Shown here piece after piece: positions 26,395 to 37,458 of a stretch of 64,000 nucleotides of DNA. The notes under the pieces were generated by a model, which worked only from the letters and a program-made list of their open reading frames with translations, was not told the DNA's origin and did not search any database. Position 1 is the first letter of the stretch. The number at the start of each line of letters is the position of its first letter. A program made the translations under genes and the position numbers. Source of the stretch: Chitinophagales bacterium (GTDB lineage: Bacteria; Bacteroidota; Bacteroidia; Chitinophagales; Chitinophagaceae); contig JAAFIK010000001.1 in the NCBI GenBank assembly GCA_013298665.1, positions 1 to 64,000 on the forward strand, in the 5' to 3' direction.

Positions 26395-27735
26395 ATGGCA
26401 AAAAAATTAGTCATATTGGGAGCAGGGGAGAGCGGTATTGGCGCTGCATTGCTGGGAAAACAGCAAGGCTATGATGTGTTTGTGAGTGATGCCGGTATCA
26501 TCAGCGATCTGCACCTGTCTGAATTAACAGCCCATAATATCTCTTTTGAGCAGGGCAGCCATGATGAAGCTCGTGTACTCGCTGCGGATGAGGTGATGAA
26601 GAGCCCGGGAATTCCTGAGAAGAATGCGCTGGTGCAGAAAATAAGGGCCAGGGGTATTCCCATCATCAGTGAGATTGAAATGGCGCACAGGTTCAAGGGA
26701 GAGAGCAAGGTCATCGCCATTACCGGCAGTAATGGCAAAACCACTACCACGTCATTGGTGTACCATATCTGTAAAACCGGTGGACTTGATTGCGCCCTCG
26801 TAGGTAATATTGGTTATTCCTTTGCACGGCAGGTTGCCATTGATCCCAAGCCCTGGTATGTGGTGGAAGTCAGTTCTTTCCAGTTGGATGACATTCACCA
26901 GTTCCGACCCGATATCGCCATACTGACCAATATCACCGAAGATCACCTGGATCGCTACGACTATATATTTCAGCACTATATCAACAGCAAGTTCAGCATT
27001 ACACGCAACCAGTTGAAGGAAGACGTATTCATCTACTGCGCTGATGATGATGTGACGATGCAAAATATCACTAACTACCCCATTCAATCAACTTTATTAC
27101 CATTTACAATGAGTAAACAACTTCCCGATGGCGCTTACATCACCAACGCCCAACTACACCTGAAATGGCGACAGGAGGAAATGAGCATGAGTATCAACGA
27201 TTTTAAATTAAAAGGAAAACATAATCAATACAACAGTATGGCAGCAAGTTTGGCCGCAGTGGCCGCAGACATAAAAAAAGAATCCGTGAGGGAAGCACTT
27301 ACCACATTTCAAAGCCTCGAACACCGGATGGAACCAGTGGTGACGATCAAGGGCGTGGAATTCATCAACGACAGTAAAGCCACCAATGTAAACAGTACCT
27401 GGTATGCCCTGGAGAGTATGGAGAAACCCGTGATCCTGATACTGGGTGGGGTGGATAAAGGGAATGACTATGAACCCCTTAAGGCATTGGTAAAGGAAAA
27501 AGTAAAAGCCATCGTTTGTATGGGCAAAGACAACCGGAAGATTCATGAAGCCTTTGGAAATATTGTGGAGCTGATGGTCAACACCGAAAGTACACAAGAG
27601 GCGGTTCGGTCGGCTTTTCATTTTGCCAGTAAAGGTGATGTGGTTTTGCTGAGTCCTGCCTGTGCCAGTTTTGATCTTTTCAGCAATTATGAAGATAGGG
27701 GGAACCAGTTTAAACAAGCCGTAAAGGCATTATAA
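26395..27735 (+). CDS. murD: UDP-MurNAc-L-alanine--D-glutamate ligase
   Basis: 446 residues. MurD adds D-glutamate to UDP-MurNAc-L-Ala in the cytosol, the step before MurE. The N-terminal Rossmann-like segment KLVILGAGESGIGAALL is followed by the ATP loop GSNGKTTT at 111-118, VEVSSFQLDDI, TNITEDHLDRYDY, the EHRMEPV motif and FINDSKATNVNST. The 188-bp gap upstream (26207-26394) has no ORF, hairpin or promoter that I can support. ftsW starts 31 bp downstream. Confidence 0.98.
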   Translation: MAKKLVILGAGESGIGAALLGKQQGYDVFVSDAGIISDLHLSELTAHNISFEQGSHDEARVLAADEVMKSPGIPEKNALVQKIRARGIPIISEIEMAHRFKGESKVIAITGSNGKTTTTSLVYHICKTGGLDCALVGNIGYSFARQVAIDPKPWYVVEVSSFQLDDIHQFRPDIAILTNITEDHLDRYDYIFQHYINSKFSITRNQLKEDVFIYCADDDVTMQNITNYPIQSTLLPFTMSKQLPDGAYITNAQLHLKWRQEEMSMSINDFKLKGKHNQYNSMAASLAAVAADIKKESVREALTTFQSLEHRMEPVVTIKGVEFINDSKATNVNSTWYALESMEKPVILILGGVDKGNDYEPLKALVKEKVKAIVCMGKDNRKIHEAFGNIVELMVNTESTQEAVRSAFHFASKGDVVLLSPACASFDLFSNYEDRGNQFKQAVKAL

Positions 27736-27766
27736 ATATCGTCGGCAAAAGCGGCAGTACTGCAGC

Positions 27767-29050
27767 ATGACAGGAACAGACAACATATCAGGCTTTTTCA
27801 CTTCACCCTTTCGCTCGATCGGGCGTGCAAATCTTGTGCAACGCACAAAAGGCGATCGCGTAATCTGGGGCATTGTGGTGATACTTACGATGGTGAGTCT
27901 GCTTGCCGTTTACAGCAGCACAGGATCGCTTGCCTATAAGTACAGCAAAAGCAACGAAAGTTTTCTTTTCAAACAGGTGGCCTTTATCGCCATCGGTGTA
28001 CTGATCATCTACTTTGCCCATCGCGTCAACTATACTATTTATTCCAGGGTAGCAAGGGTGCTCTTTCTGATCGCTATTCCCCTGCTGATTTATACTTATT
28101 TCTTTGGTGCCAAACTCAATGAAGGCAGCCGCTGGATCAAGCTGCCCATCATCAATATGACCTTCCAGACCTCCGATCTGGCAAAGCTGGCTTTGTTTAT
28201 GTACCTGAGCCGTTTGCTGAGTAAAAAGCAGGCTGTTATCAAAGACTTTCGTAAAGGTTTCCTGCCGCTGATCATACCTATTGCGATAATCTGTGTACTT
28301 ATAGCCCCGGCGAACCTCTCTACTGCATTGCTGGTGGGTGGCACCAGTTTTATGCTGCTCTTTATCGGCAGGGTGAGTACCAAACATATCTTACTTACTA
28401 TTGCCGTGGCTTTGCTGCCCATATTTCTATTGCTTGGTGTTGCCGCTAAATATTACGATAAGGAAGAGCATAAATGCAAAGACCTGCCAGCCATCTTTTC
28501 TGCGGGCAGGATCCCAACCTGGATCAGCCGTATCCAGACATTTATGTATGGCAGTAAAGATATTGACAATGATAAGCTTTACCAGATCAACCAGGCCAAG
28601 ATCGCCATAGCCAATGGAGGCCTTATCGGCAAGGGGCCTGGCCGCAGTGATGCACGTAACTTTTTGCCCCATTCTTACAGCGACTTTATTTACGCCATCA
28701 TTCTCGAAGAGTATGGCCTGATGGGCGGTGCATTTATGGTATTCATCTACCTGCTTTTTCTTTTCCGCTGTATCCGCCTCTACCGCAAATGTCCATATGC
28801 CTTTGGCGCCTTTCTGGCCCTGGCACTCAGCTTTATGCTGGTGATACAGGCCATTGCCAACATGGGCGTTAATGTCAATCTGTTTCCCAATACAGGGGTT
28901 ACCCTGCCATTGGTAAGTATGGGCGGCAGTAGTTTTCTGTTTACTTGTTTATCCATCGGTATTATCCTCAGTGTAGCCAGGAACGTTGAGCAACTGGAAG
29001 GCGAAACTGCCCAGACCGATACAAAACCCGCAACCGCCCACGCCGTATAA
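27767..29050 (+). CDS. ftsW: Septal SEDS glycosyltransferase FtsW
   Basis: 427 residues with about ten membrane helices. FtsW polymerises lipid II into septal glycan strands with its partner FtsI. Family marks: STGSLAYKYSKSN early, a GSRWIKLP loop, QTSDLAKLALFMYLSR, the long extracytoplasmic loop ending GKGPGRSDARNFLPHSYSDF, and GVTLPLVSMGGSS near the end. RodA is the alternative, but the position between murD and murG fixes FtsW. The N-terminal 35 residues are polar and cytoplasmic. murG begins 4 bp after its stop. Confidence 0.97.
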   Translation: MTGTDNISGFFTSPFRSIGRANLVQRTKGDRVIWGIVVILTMVSLLAVYSSTGSLAYKYSKSNESFLFKQVAFIAIGVLIIYFAHRVNYTIYSRVARVLFLIAIPLLIYTYFFGAKLNEGSRWIKLPIINMTFQTSDLAKLALFMYLSRLLSKKQAVIKDFRKGFLPLIIPIAIICVLIAPANLSTALLVGGTSFMLLFIGRVSTKHILLTIAVALLPIFLLLGVAAKYYDKEEHKCKDLPAIFSAGRIPTWISRIQTFMYGSKDIDNDKLYQINQAKIAIANGGLIGKGPGRSDARNFLPHSYSDFIYAIILEEYGLMGGAFMVFIYLLFLFRCIRLYRKCPYAFGAFLALALSFMLVIQAIANMGVNVNLFPNTGVTLPLVSMGGSSFLFTCLSIGIILSVARNVEQLEGETAQTDTKPATAHAV

Positions 29051-29053
29051 AAC

Positions 29054-30162
<1,109 letters not shown>

Positions 30163-30166
<4 letters not shown>

Positions 30167-31539
30167 TTGAACTGAACAACATACAAAGCATTTATTTTAT
30201 CGGTATCGGGGGTATCGGGATGAGTAACCTTGCGCGGTATTTTGCCGGGCGGGGGGTACAGGTGTCTGGTTATGATAAAACAGCAACCGACCTCACCCGC
30301 CAGTTAGAAGCAGAGGGCATTGCCATTCATTACGAAGAAAACCTTGCATTGATTGCCCGTAATGCCGGCCTGGTTGTTTATACCCCTGCCGTACCCGCAT
30401 CGCATACCGAGTTATTGTTTTATCAGCAAAACAACTACCCGGTAGTAAAGCGCAGCGATCTGCTTGGTGCCATTACCCGGGAATCGTTTAATATATGTGT
30501 TGCCGGCACCCATGGCAAAACCACCACCACCACAATGGTGGCGCATATCCTGCGGCACAGTGGTTATGGATGTAATGCTTTCCTGGGGGGCATCGCTGCC
30601 AATTATAATAGTAATTTCTGGAGTAGTGATAATGATGTTTGTGTGGCAGAAGCAGATGAGTACGACAGGAGTTTTCTCAAGCTGTCGCCCGATATCGCCA
30701 TCATCTCTTCAATGGATCCGGATCACCTGGATATTTATGGCACGCCCGAAGCGGTGGAAGAAGCCTTTGTTGCATTTTCAGCAAAAATCAAACCCGGTGG
30801 TATGCTGATACATAAATATGGTCTGCCCAGGCAGGCGCAACTGAAAGCCGGCCGGGTGCTTACCTACAGCAGCAGCAGCGAACAGGCAGACGTATATCCG
30901 CGGAACATACAAATGAAAAATGGCAGCTACCAGTTCGACCTCGTCAACCGGCAGCAGGAAATAAAAGCGCTGCAATTGAATATGGGCGGCCTGCACAATG
31001 TAGAGAATGCAGTGGCCGCAATAGCAGTGGCTATGGAACTGCAGATTGATCCGGAAAAGATACGTGCAGCCATAGGTGCATTCAAAGGCGTTAAACGACG
31101 GTTCGAATATGTGATCGGACCGGGTGAGGGCGGACATTGTATCCTGATTGATGATTATGCGCATCATCCCGCAGAACTTACTGCTTTGCTCTCAGGTACG
31201 AAGGGGTTGTTTCCCGACAGAAGATGCACGGTCGTTTTTCAGCCCCATTTGTACAGCCGTACGAATGACCTAGCAGAAGGGTTTGCACTTGCACTCGACC
31301 TGGCCGATGAAGTGGTACTGTTGCCCATTTATCCCGCAAGAGAATTGCCCATGGCGGGGGTAAGCAGTGAGATGATTGCCGGGCGGATGAAAAAAGCAAA
31401 AGTGACTCTTACCACTATGGAGGAACTTACCCACTGGGTGGCTGCCAACCAGCCCGTATTGCTGGTGATGGCAGGCGCTGGTGATATAGACACGCTGGTG
31501 CAATCTGTAAAAGCAATATTGCAGCAGCGCGATAATTAG
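30163..31539 (+). CDS. murC: UDP-N-acetylmuramate--L-alanine ligase
   Basis: 458 residues from a GTG at 30163 that overlaps the murG stop. MurC adds the first residue, L-alanine, to UDP-MurNAc. The nucleotide-sugar site YFIGIGGIGMSNLA is near the start; the ATP loop GTHGKTTT begins at residue 115. EADEYDRSFLKLSPDIAIIS, NVENAVAAIAVAMELQ, GVKRRFEYV, and IDDYAHHPAELTALL, followed by FQPHLYSRTNDL, match the family. The length is normal. A 66-bp A-rich spacer separates it from the ftsQ-like gene. Confidence 0.98.
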
Positions 31540-31605
31540 ATAAAGATTAACAGTAAAAAAGTAATAAATAAACAAAAGGACGTGTTGAGGTAACAAAAGC
31601 AGTGA

Positions 31606-32808
31606 ATGGCCAATAAAAAAACGATATGGAAATGGTTCTTTCGCACCGCCTGGGTAGTAGCCGGGGTAGGCGTGATTGTTCTGCTTGTAGCTGCTGTTCA
31701 CAAGAAGGAGAGCAAGGCTTGTAAAGGCATCGATATCAATATTATGGCTGATGGGGACAACTTCTTCGTTGACCAGAAAGATGTACGGCAATCCATAAAA
31801 GCAACACTCGGTACCGATCCCGTGGGTAAACCCTGTGGAAATATAGACCTGCGCCTCGTGGAGGCCGGTCTTCGGGAAAACGTCTGGATCAAAAGTGCAG
31901 AGCTGTTCTTTGACAATACTGATGTGCTGCGTGTAAAGATCCGGGAGCGCGTACCGGTGGCAAGGGTGTTTACGACTACAGGATCCACTTTCTACCTCGA
32001 TACGGCAGCAGCCCGTTTGCCGCTGAGTGAAAAGTTCTCCGCCAGGGTACCCGTTTTTACCAGTTTTCCGTCTGACCGGATTGTGTTCTCTGCTGCTGAT
32101 AGCAGCCTGCTCCGCGATATGGTCGGCATCAGTACCGCCATTGTGCAGGACAGTTTTTTGCTGGCGCTCATCGACCAGGTGGATATCACGCCTGATCGTC
32201 GGTTTGAAATGATGCCCCGTATGGGCAACAATACCATTCTGTTTGGTGATGCGAAAGATGTGGCAGAAAAGTTCCGTAAGCTGAAAATTTTTTATCGCCA
32301 GGTAATGCCCAAAGCAGGTTGGGGTTATTACAGCAGCATCAACCTGCAATACCGCGGGCAGGTGCTGGCAAAAAAAAGGGGTGCGGAAGAAATTACGGCC
32401 GATTCGCTGAAGGTGGTTTTGCTTATGCAGGATATTGCCCGAAAGGCTGCAGAGCAGCAGACCACAGATACTGTGCAACGCTTTGTTCAGGATAACCCGG
32501 CCAATACAGCCGACAGCAGTATGATTCAGGAATCGCTGCAACGGGATGAAGGAGCCGGAACAACGCCGGAAAGGGTGGTGAGTTCGTCTGCTGCCCTGCC
32601 TGGAGCGGTAGTCGCTACGCCAAAACCGGTTACAGCACCGGTGGTACGCACCGTAAGTCCGCCGGTTAACCGCCCTGCTGCTCCGGCAGTACGGCCAGCA
32701 GCAACAAGACAGGCGCAGCCGGGAAGATCAGCAACGCCCAAGCCACCGGTAAAACCACCCGGGCCAAAACCAAGGGTGGTGATGCCACCCAAAAATGAAT
32801 ACAGGTAA
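31606..32808 (+). CDS. ftsQ: FtsQ-like cell division protein with Pro/Ala-rich C-terminal tail
   Basis: 400 residues. A short cytoplasmic tail, one membrane helix (about 13-34), then the POTRA-like and FtsQ domains: GIDINIMADGDNFFVDQKDV, NVWIKSAELFFDNTDVLRVK and RERVPVARVF. FtsQ bridges FtsL/FtsB and early division proteins on the outer side of the membrane. After about residue 290 the protein continues with a low-complexity tail rich in Pro, Ala, Val, Thr and Lys that ends PPKNEYR. FtsQ proteins usually stop near residue 280, so the tail is unusual. Position before ftsA supports the call. Confidence 0.9.
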   Translation: MANKKTIWKWFFRTAWVVAGVGVIVLLVAAVHKKESKACKGIDINIMADGDNFFVDQKDVRQSIKATLGTDPVGKPCGNIDLRLVEAGLRENVWIKSAELFFDNTDVLRVKIRERVPVARVFTTTGSTFYLDTAAARLPLSEKFSARVPVFTSFPSDRIVFSAADSSLLRDMVGISTAIVQDSFLLALIDQVDITPDRRFEMMPRMGNNTILFGDAKDVAEKFRKLKIFYRQVMPKAGWGYYSSINLQYRGQVLAKKRGAEEITADSLKVVLLMQDIARKAAEQQTTDTVQRFVQDNPANTADSSMIQESLQRDEGAGTTPERVVSSSAALPGAVVATPKPVTAPVVRTVSPPVNRPAAPAVRPAATRQAQPGRSATPKPPVKPPGPKPRVVMPPKNEYR

Positions 32809-32859
32809 GAACTATAAGCAACAAAACATAAAAGCAAACAAACAAAACAATCAAAAACT

Positions 32860-34236
32860 ATGAGCAGTGAACAACCCATTATCGTAGGTCTTGACATTGG
32901 AACAACAAAAATTGCCGCCATTGCAGGACGAAAAAACGAATACGGCAAGCTGGAGATACTCGGCTTTGGCCGTGCCAACAGTAACGGGGTACAGCACGGT
33001 ATGGTACTCAATATCGACCAGACCATCAAAGCCATCCAGACGGCGCTGGAGAACTGTTATGCGAGTAACCCCAACCTCGAAATCAATGAAGTATATGTTG
33101 GCATCGCCGGGCACCACATCAAAAGTCTGCAAACCCGTGGTGATATTGTACGTCAGCACAACGAGGAAGAAATCAAACAACAGGAGATTGATCAACTGAT
33201 CGGCGACCAGTACCGTACGTATATACCCGCCGGCGATCAGATCATTGACGTGATTCCACAGGAGTTTACTGTAGACAATTTTCAGAACATCCCCAATCCT
33301 ATCGGGTACAGTGGTGTAAAAGTTGGTGCCAATTTTCACATCATTACCGGCGATAAGAACGCCATCCGCAACATCAACAGGAGCGTGGAGAAAGCAGGGT
33401 TACTCACCAAAGACCTCGTTTTACAGCCATTGGCCTCTGCCGCAGCCGTTATGTGCGACCAGGACCTGGAAGCCGGTGTAGCCATTGTGGATATTGGCGG
33501 GGGTACAACAGACCTTGCCGTGTTTTACGAAGGAATACTCAAGCATACAGCAGTGATTCCTTTTGGCGGGGAGAACATTACCAATGATATCAAGACAGGA
33601 CTGGGTGTACTCAAAACGCAGGCGGAGCAGATGAAAGTGCAGTTTGGCAGTGCACTCTCTGATGAGGCCAAAACAAACGCCTTTATTACCATTCCCGGGC
33701 TGCGTGGGATGGCACCCAAAGAAATCAGCGTAAAAAATCTTGCTGCCATCATACAGGCACGCATCAGCGAAATCATGGATTTTGTTACCTACCACCTCAA
33801 ACAGGTGGGGCTTGATACGCGGATGCTCAACGGCGGTGTTATCCTGACCGGGGGTGGCTCGCAGCTTAAACACCTGGTGCAACTTACAGAGTACATTACC
33901 GGATTAAACGCGCGTATCGGTTATCCCAATGAGCACCTTGCTTCGGGACATATTGATGAGCTGGCCAAGCCCATGTACAGTACCTGTATCGGGCTGATCC
34001 TGAAGGGGTACAATGATTACGAAAACAACCAGAAACAGTTTGAAGGTACTTTCAGAAAAGTGGAGATCCCCGGTAGTCTGCAGGAACAACCCATCGTTGA
34101 CGAAGTGGTGGATGTAGCTGAAACCGCTGGTAGCAACGGTAAAGCGCGGCAACGTAAGTCGCTCAAGGGATTTATGGATTCGTTCAAGAATGGCCTGATC
34201 GACCTGTTTAAGGAAGAGGAAGACGCCAAGCTGTAA
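32860..34236 (+). CDS. ftsA: Cell division protein FtsA
   Basis: 458 residues. FtsA is an actin-like ATPase that tethers FtsZ to the membrane. The first phosphate loop VGLDIGTTKIAAIAG is at the N-terminus, the second phosphate loop is VAIVDIGGGTTDLAVF, and GVILTGGGSQLKHL is the adenosine site. The SHS2 (1C) domain is seen in EINEVYVGIAGHHIKSL. The C-terminal end, KGFMDSFKNGLIDLFKEEED, is the amphipathic membrane-binding helix. A spacer of 136 bp separates it from ftsZ. Confidence 0.98.
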   Translation: MSSEQPIIVGLDIGTTKIAAIAGRKNEYGKLEILGFGRANSNGVQHGMVLNIDQTIKAIQTALENCYASNPNLEINEVYVGIAGHHIKSLQTRGDIVRQHNEEEIKQQEIDQLIGDQYRTYIPAGDQIIDVIPQEFTVDNFQNIPNPIGYSGVKVGANFHIITGDKNAIRNINRSVEKAGLLTKDLVLQPLASAAAVMCDQDLEAGVAIVDIGGGTTDLAVFYEGILKHTAVIPFGGENITNDIKTGLGVLKTQAEQMKVQFGSALSDEAKTNAFITIPGLRGMAPKEISVKNLAAIIQARISEIMDFVTYHLKQVGLDTRMLNGGVILTGGGSQLKHLVQLTEYITGLNARIGYPNEHLASGHIDELAKPMYSTCIGLILKGYNDYENNQKQFEGTFRKVEIPGSLQEQPIVDEVVDVAETAGSNGKARQRKSLKGFMDSFKNGLIDLFKEEEDAKL

Positions 34237-34372
34237 TGTTCAGTCATATTTAGTTCTTATTATATAATAACCCATTCTATTCAACAGGCCTTACGGGGGT
34301 AGTACCCGGGGGGCTATTTAAAAATTCCGTGATTGCGCTGCAAACGGGCAATGCGGTAAAAAACTAAAGCGT

Positions 34373-36262
34373 ATGATACATTTTGATTTGCCCAAGGAAA
34401 AATCTTCTATCATTAAAGTGATAGGGGTAGGCGGCGGAGGAAGCAATGCGGTAAACCATATGTTTTCCCAGCAGATTGAGGGCGTAAACTTCATCATCTG
34501 TAATACCGATGCCCAGGCAATTGCCCTGAGCAAGGTGCCCAACAAAATACAACTCGGTCCGCACCTTACGCAGGGGCTGGGTGCGGGCGCTAATCCCGAA
34601 ATTGGCAGACAGGCTACTGAAGAAAGCCTGGAAGAAATCAGGAATATCCTGGAAGTGAATACCAAGATGGCCTTTATCACCGCCGGTATGGGTGGTGGTA
34701 CGGGTACGGGCGGTGCGCCAACGCTGGCCAAGATATGTAAAGACCTTGGCATACTGACCGTGGGTATTGTAACCACACCTTTTGCTTATGAGGGTAAAAA
34801 GCGCATTGCGCAGGCAGAAGCGGGTATCAACGAGCTTAAAAATCATGTCGATACCCTGCTGGTGATCAGCAATGATAAACTGCGGCACCAGTTTGGTAAC
34901 CTTAAGATGCGTGAAGCGTTTGCCAAAGCCGATAATGTACTGGCTACAGCAGCGAAATGCATAACCGATGTGATCAACAGTACAGGCCAGATCAATGTCG
35001 ATTTTGCAGATGTTTGTACGGTTATGAAAAACGGTGGTGTTGCTATTCTGGGCAGTGCAGCCGTGAGTGGCGAGAACAGGGCACATCGTGCCATTGAAGA
35101 AGCACTCAATTCACCACTGCTCAACGACAACGATATCCGCGGCGCCCGCTGGATACTCATCAACATCAACTCTGCTGAAGGGGAGAATGAGTTCACGATG
35201 GATGAAGTGGAAGTGATCCAGAATTACCTGCTCAGCCAGGCAGGCGAAAATACCGATGTAATCCTTGGTTTGGGATACGACAGCACACTGGGTGATGCCA
35301 TCGGCATTACACTTATTGCTACCGGCTTTGAGCATAAAAATCCTTTTGTAAAAGAACCCGTGGTTACCGAAGAGAAAAAGGTAGAAAAAATTGTGATGGC
35401 ACTCGCCATGCCTGAACCTGTAAAGCCACAGCCAACGGCAAAAATCTACGAGCAACCCGTGCTGCAGTTTGAAGACGACCGGGCCATTGATGAGATTACT
35501 GAACAGGCAGCGATACCCCCGGTGAACGACCCGATGATGCCGGTACTTACGGAACTGCCGGCAGCCGCAAAACTGGTAGAATTACCAAGTAAAACTACTG
35601 TGGAAAATATAGCAGAACAACCTGTATATTTTGAAATATCTTCGGCCTCAGATCAGGTAGCACCAGTTGATTATGATGCAGTCATGCAGCAGAGGCCAAT
35701 TGAAGAAAAACCAGCAGCAACACAAGGCACACCCCCCCAAATTGAATCTAAAGAAGCTAGCACTGCCTATTCGTCGGGCGGTTATTTGGCCAAGCCTTTA
35801 CAATTGTATGTAAAGGACGAACCGGAATCAGAATCCAATAAAGTAGAGGAACCACTGCCGGTGCAGCTTAACGTACAGAAAGACGAACCTGTACCTGAGA
35901 TGCACATGGTGGTTAAAGATTCCCATGAAGCGGCGGAGGAGCCAAAAAAAGATCAACAGACTCAGCCCATATTAATGTCCAATGTTGAGGAGCCTGCGAT
36001 GCAGGACGAAGCAGAGGAACTTAGGCGCCGGGCTATGGAACGTATTGCGAAGTTGCGGAATTTATCATTCAACATCAACGCAGCAGATCCTAACAACGAG
36101 TTTGAAACGGTACCGGCGTACCTCCGCCGCAATATGGAACTCCACAATTCCATAGCCAATGTAGAATCCTTCTACAGCAATTACACGGTAAAGACAGGCG
36201 ACAACAACCAGACCGAAATTGGTACAATCAATACATTCCTGGAGGGTGATAAACCCGATTAA
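34373..36262 (+). CDS. ftsZ: Cell division protein FtsZ with long C-terminal linker
   Basis: 629 residues. FtsZ is the tubulin-like GTPase that forms the division ring. The GTPase domain (1-320) has GGGGSNAVNHM, the tubulin signature GGGTGTG at 107-113, and NVDFADVCTVM for the T7 loop. The segment 321-550 is an acidic, Pro/Gln-rich linker, much longer than the about 50 residues of E. coli. The FtsA-binding peptide VPAYLRR is at 580-586, but 43 more residues follow it, an unusual feature. Two terminators follow the gene, so the dcw cluster ends here. Confidence 0.98.
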   Translation: MIHFDLPKEKSSIIKVIGVGGGGSNAVNHMFSQQIEGVNFIICNTDAQAIALSKVPNKIQLGPHLTQGLGAGANPEIGRQATEESLEEIRNILEVNTKMAFITAGMGGGTGTGGAPTLAKICKDLGILTVGIVTTPFAYEGKKRIAQAEAGINELKNHVDTLLVISNDKLRHQFGNLKMREAFAKADNVLATAAKCITDVINSTGQINVDFADVCTVMKNGGVAILGSAAVSGENRAHRAIEEALNSPLLNDNDIRGARWILININSAEGENEFTMDEVEVIQNYLLSQAGENTDVILGLGYDSTLGDAIGITLIATGFEHKNPFVKEPVVTEEKKVEKIVMALAMPEPVKPQPTAKIYEQPVLQFEDDRAIDEITEQAAIPPVNDPMMPVLTELPAAAKLVELPSKTTVENIAEQPVYFEISSASDQVAPVDYDAVMQQRPIEEKPAATQGTPPQIESKEASTAYSSGGYLAKPLQLYVKDEPESESNKVEEPLPVQLNVQKDEPVPEMHMVVKDSHEAAEEPKKDQQTQPILMSNVEEPAMQDEAEELRRRAMERIAKLRNLSFNINAADPNNEFETVPAYLRRNMELHNSIANVESFYSNYTVKTGDNNQTEIGTINTFLEGDKPD

Positions 36263-36268
36263 TGCTAT

Positions 36269-36300
36269 AGGCCGTAAGCATATGTTGCGGCCTGTTTTGT
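36269..36300 (+). terminator. Terminator directly after ftsZ
   Basis: AGGCCG at 36269-36274 pairs with CGGCCT at 36288-36293, followed by GTTTTGTTTG. The stem is 6 bp with a 13-nt loop, and the T-run is broken by G. Confidence 0.6.
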
Positions 36301-36324
36301 TTGTGTTTGGTGCTTTTATAGTTA

Positions 36325-36360
36325 AAGAGGCTGTCCCGTAAGGGCAGCCTCTTGTTGTTT
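36325..36360 (+). terminator. Strong terminator of the dcw cluster
   Basis: AAGAGGCTGTCCC (36325-36337) pairs with GGGCAGCCTCTT (36342-36353) around a GTAA loop with one bulged T; a T-rich tail (GTTGTTTGT) follows. The 12-bp stem is the strongest hairpin in this stretch. Confidence 0.8.
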
Positions 36361-36368
36361 GTAAAAGA

Positions 36369-36817
36369 CATCCCGGGGTTGCTTTAAAACCTGCGGGGTT
36401 GCAAAGGAACGGGTACCCGTTGCAGGATACGGAGTACTAAGCACCGGGTACCCGGTACCCGTTATCCTGCGCGGAGTACCCCGTACAAAGCAGGAAGTAC
36501 CCCTTGCAAAAGAACAGAACCAGTGTACAAAGCAATACCCTGGTGTTATCCGGCAACCGGTACATATTGCTGAGTACTGCGTATTGAGTACTAAGTACCG
36601 GGTACCCATTACCCTGCAGGGGGTACCCGGTACAAAGCAACCCCCGGGGATGTTAAGCAAATGGGTACCTGTTACTCCATAATAAGTGGGTGTTACCCCG
36701 CACAGGGTATCCCTTGCAAAGCAGGGTGTACCCCGTGCAAAGGAACGGGTACCCATTATAAAGGAAACGCTCCGGGCTATAAAGCAATGGGTACTGCTCG
36801 TAAAGAAACCCACTCCG
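36369..36817. repeat. Diverged 21-bp phased repeat array, about 21 units
   Basis: The consensus is roughly TTGCAAAGnAnnGGGTACCCn. The 8-bp palindrome GGGTACCC starts at 36411, 36600, 36621 and 36747, distances of 189, 21 and 126 bp, all multiples of 21. Between them, in-register GTAC or one-base variants occur at most of the expected places (36432, 36453, 36474, 36495, 36558, 36663, 36705, 36726, 36789). Units differ by many substitutions, yet no net indel is needed across more than 370 bp. The array starts right after the dcw terminator and fades toward 36960. Confidence 0.85.
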
Positions 36818-37450
36818 GGGGATAATGAAGAGCTGGTCGGGCAGCAGGTACGCCGGATAAGAATGGGCAACCACTGCAAGAGAACCGGTTCGGAATATTT
36901 GCTATTGTGTACCAGGTACTAAAAAGATATCCCTGCCGGAAAAAATAGCCCTCTTTATGAAAAGGGGTATCCATTACTGGTATTGCTGTATACGCAGGTT
37001 ATTTCCATACCGGAAGCACAGGATTATTTGTTTTTGTGCCTTGTATGCAGGATTCTGGCCTGTATTTTGCAGCAATGTTGTACCGGAAAAAATTCACCCC
37101 ATATAACACCCCCAGCCGCAATTGGCAATAAAACGACATGATTTTTTGCAGTGCCTGGGTTGCCTCAAACCTGACCACAACCAGTAACCTGGCATATTGC
37201 ATTTGTTTATATGTGTTTTCGGCCCACCCTTTCAGGCGTGTTTGGGTTGGCAATAGCTGGTATGACGCATATTCTAACTGTGAGAATGCCTAATGGCTGT
37301 TTGCTGACTATGAAAAACATCGGGATCCCGGACGAGCGGGCGGCAGCATGCTCATCACCGCCAGCCACCCCTTGTCCGGGGTTGTTTTGTAACCTGTGCA
37401 AACCGCAACCATTTGCGTAATATCTTAGGTACCTGTATCAAAAATACACC

Positions 37451-37458
37451 TACATTTG
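37451..37458 (+). promoter_or_regulatory. Promoter -7 element for kup
   Basis: TACATTTG matches TAnnTTTG exactly, 66 bp before the GTG start of kup. No clear TTTG lies at the -33 distance. Confidence 0.5.

Noticed and set aside
36322-36922. Short ORFs on both strands across the second repeat array
   Set aside because: They arise from the 21-bp period and are rich in repeated GYP/GTP-type words; no single frame is better than the others.
37300-37400. GC-rich hairpins before kup as a riboswitch
   Set aside because: The fold does not match any potassium or cyclic-di-AMP riboswitch pattern I can recognise, and it lies upstream of the promoter element at 37451.
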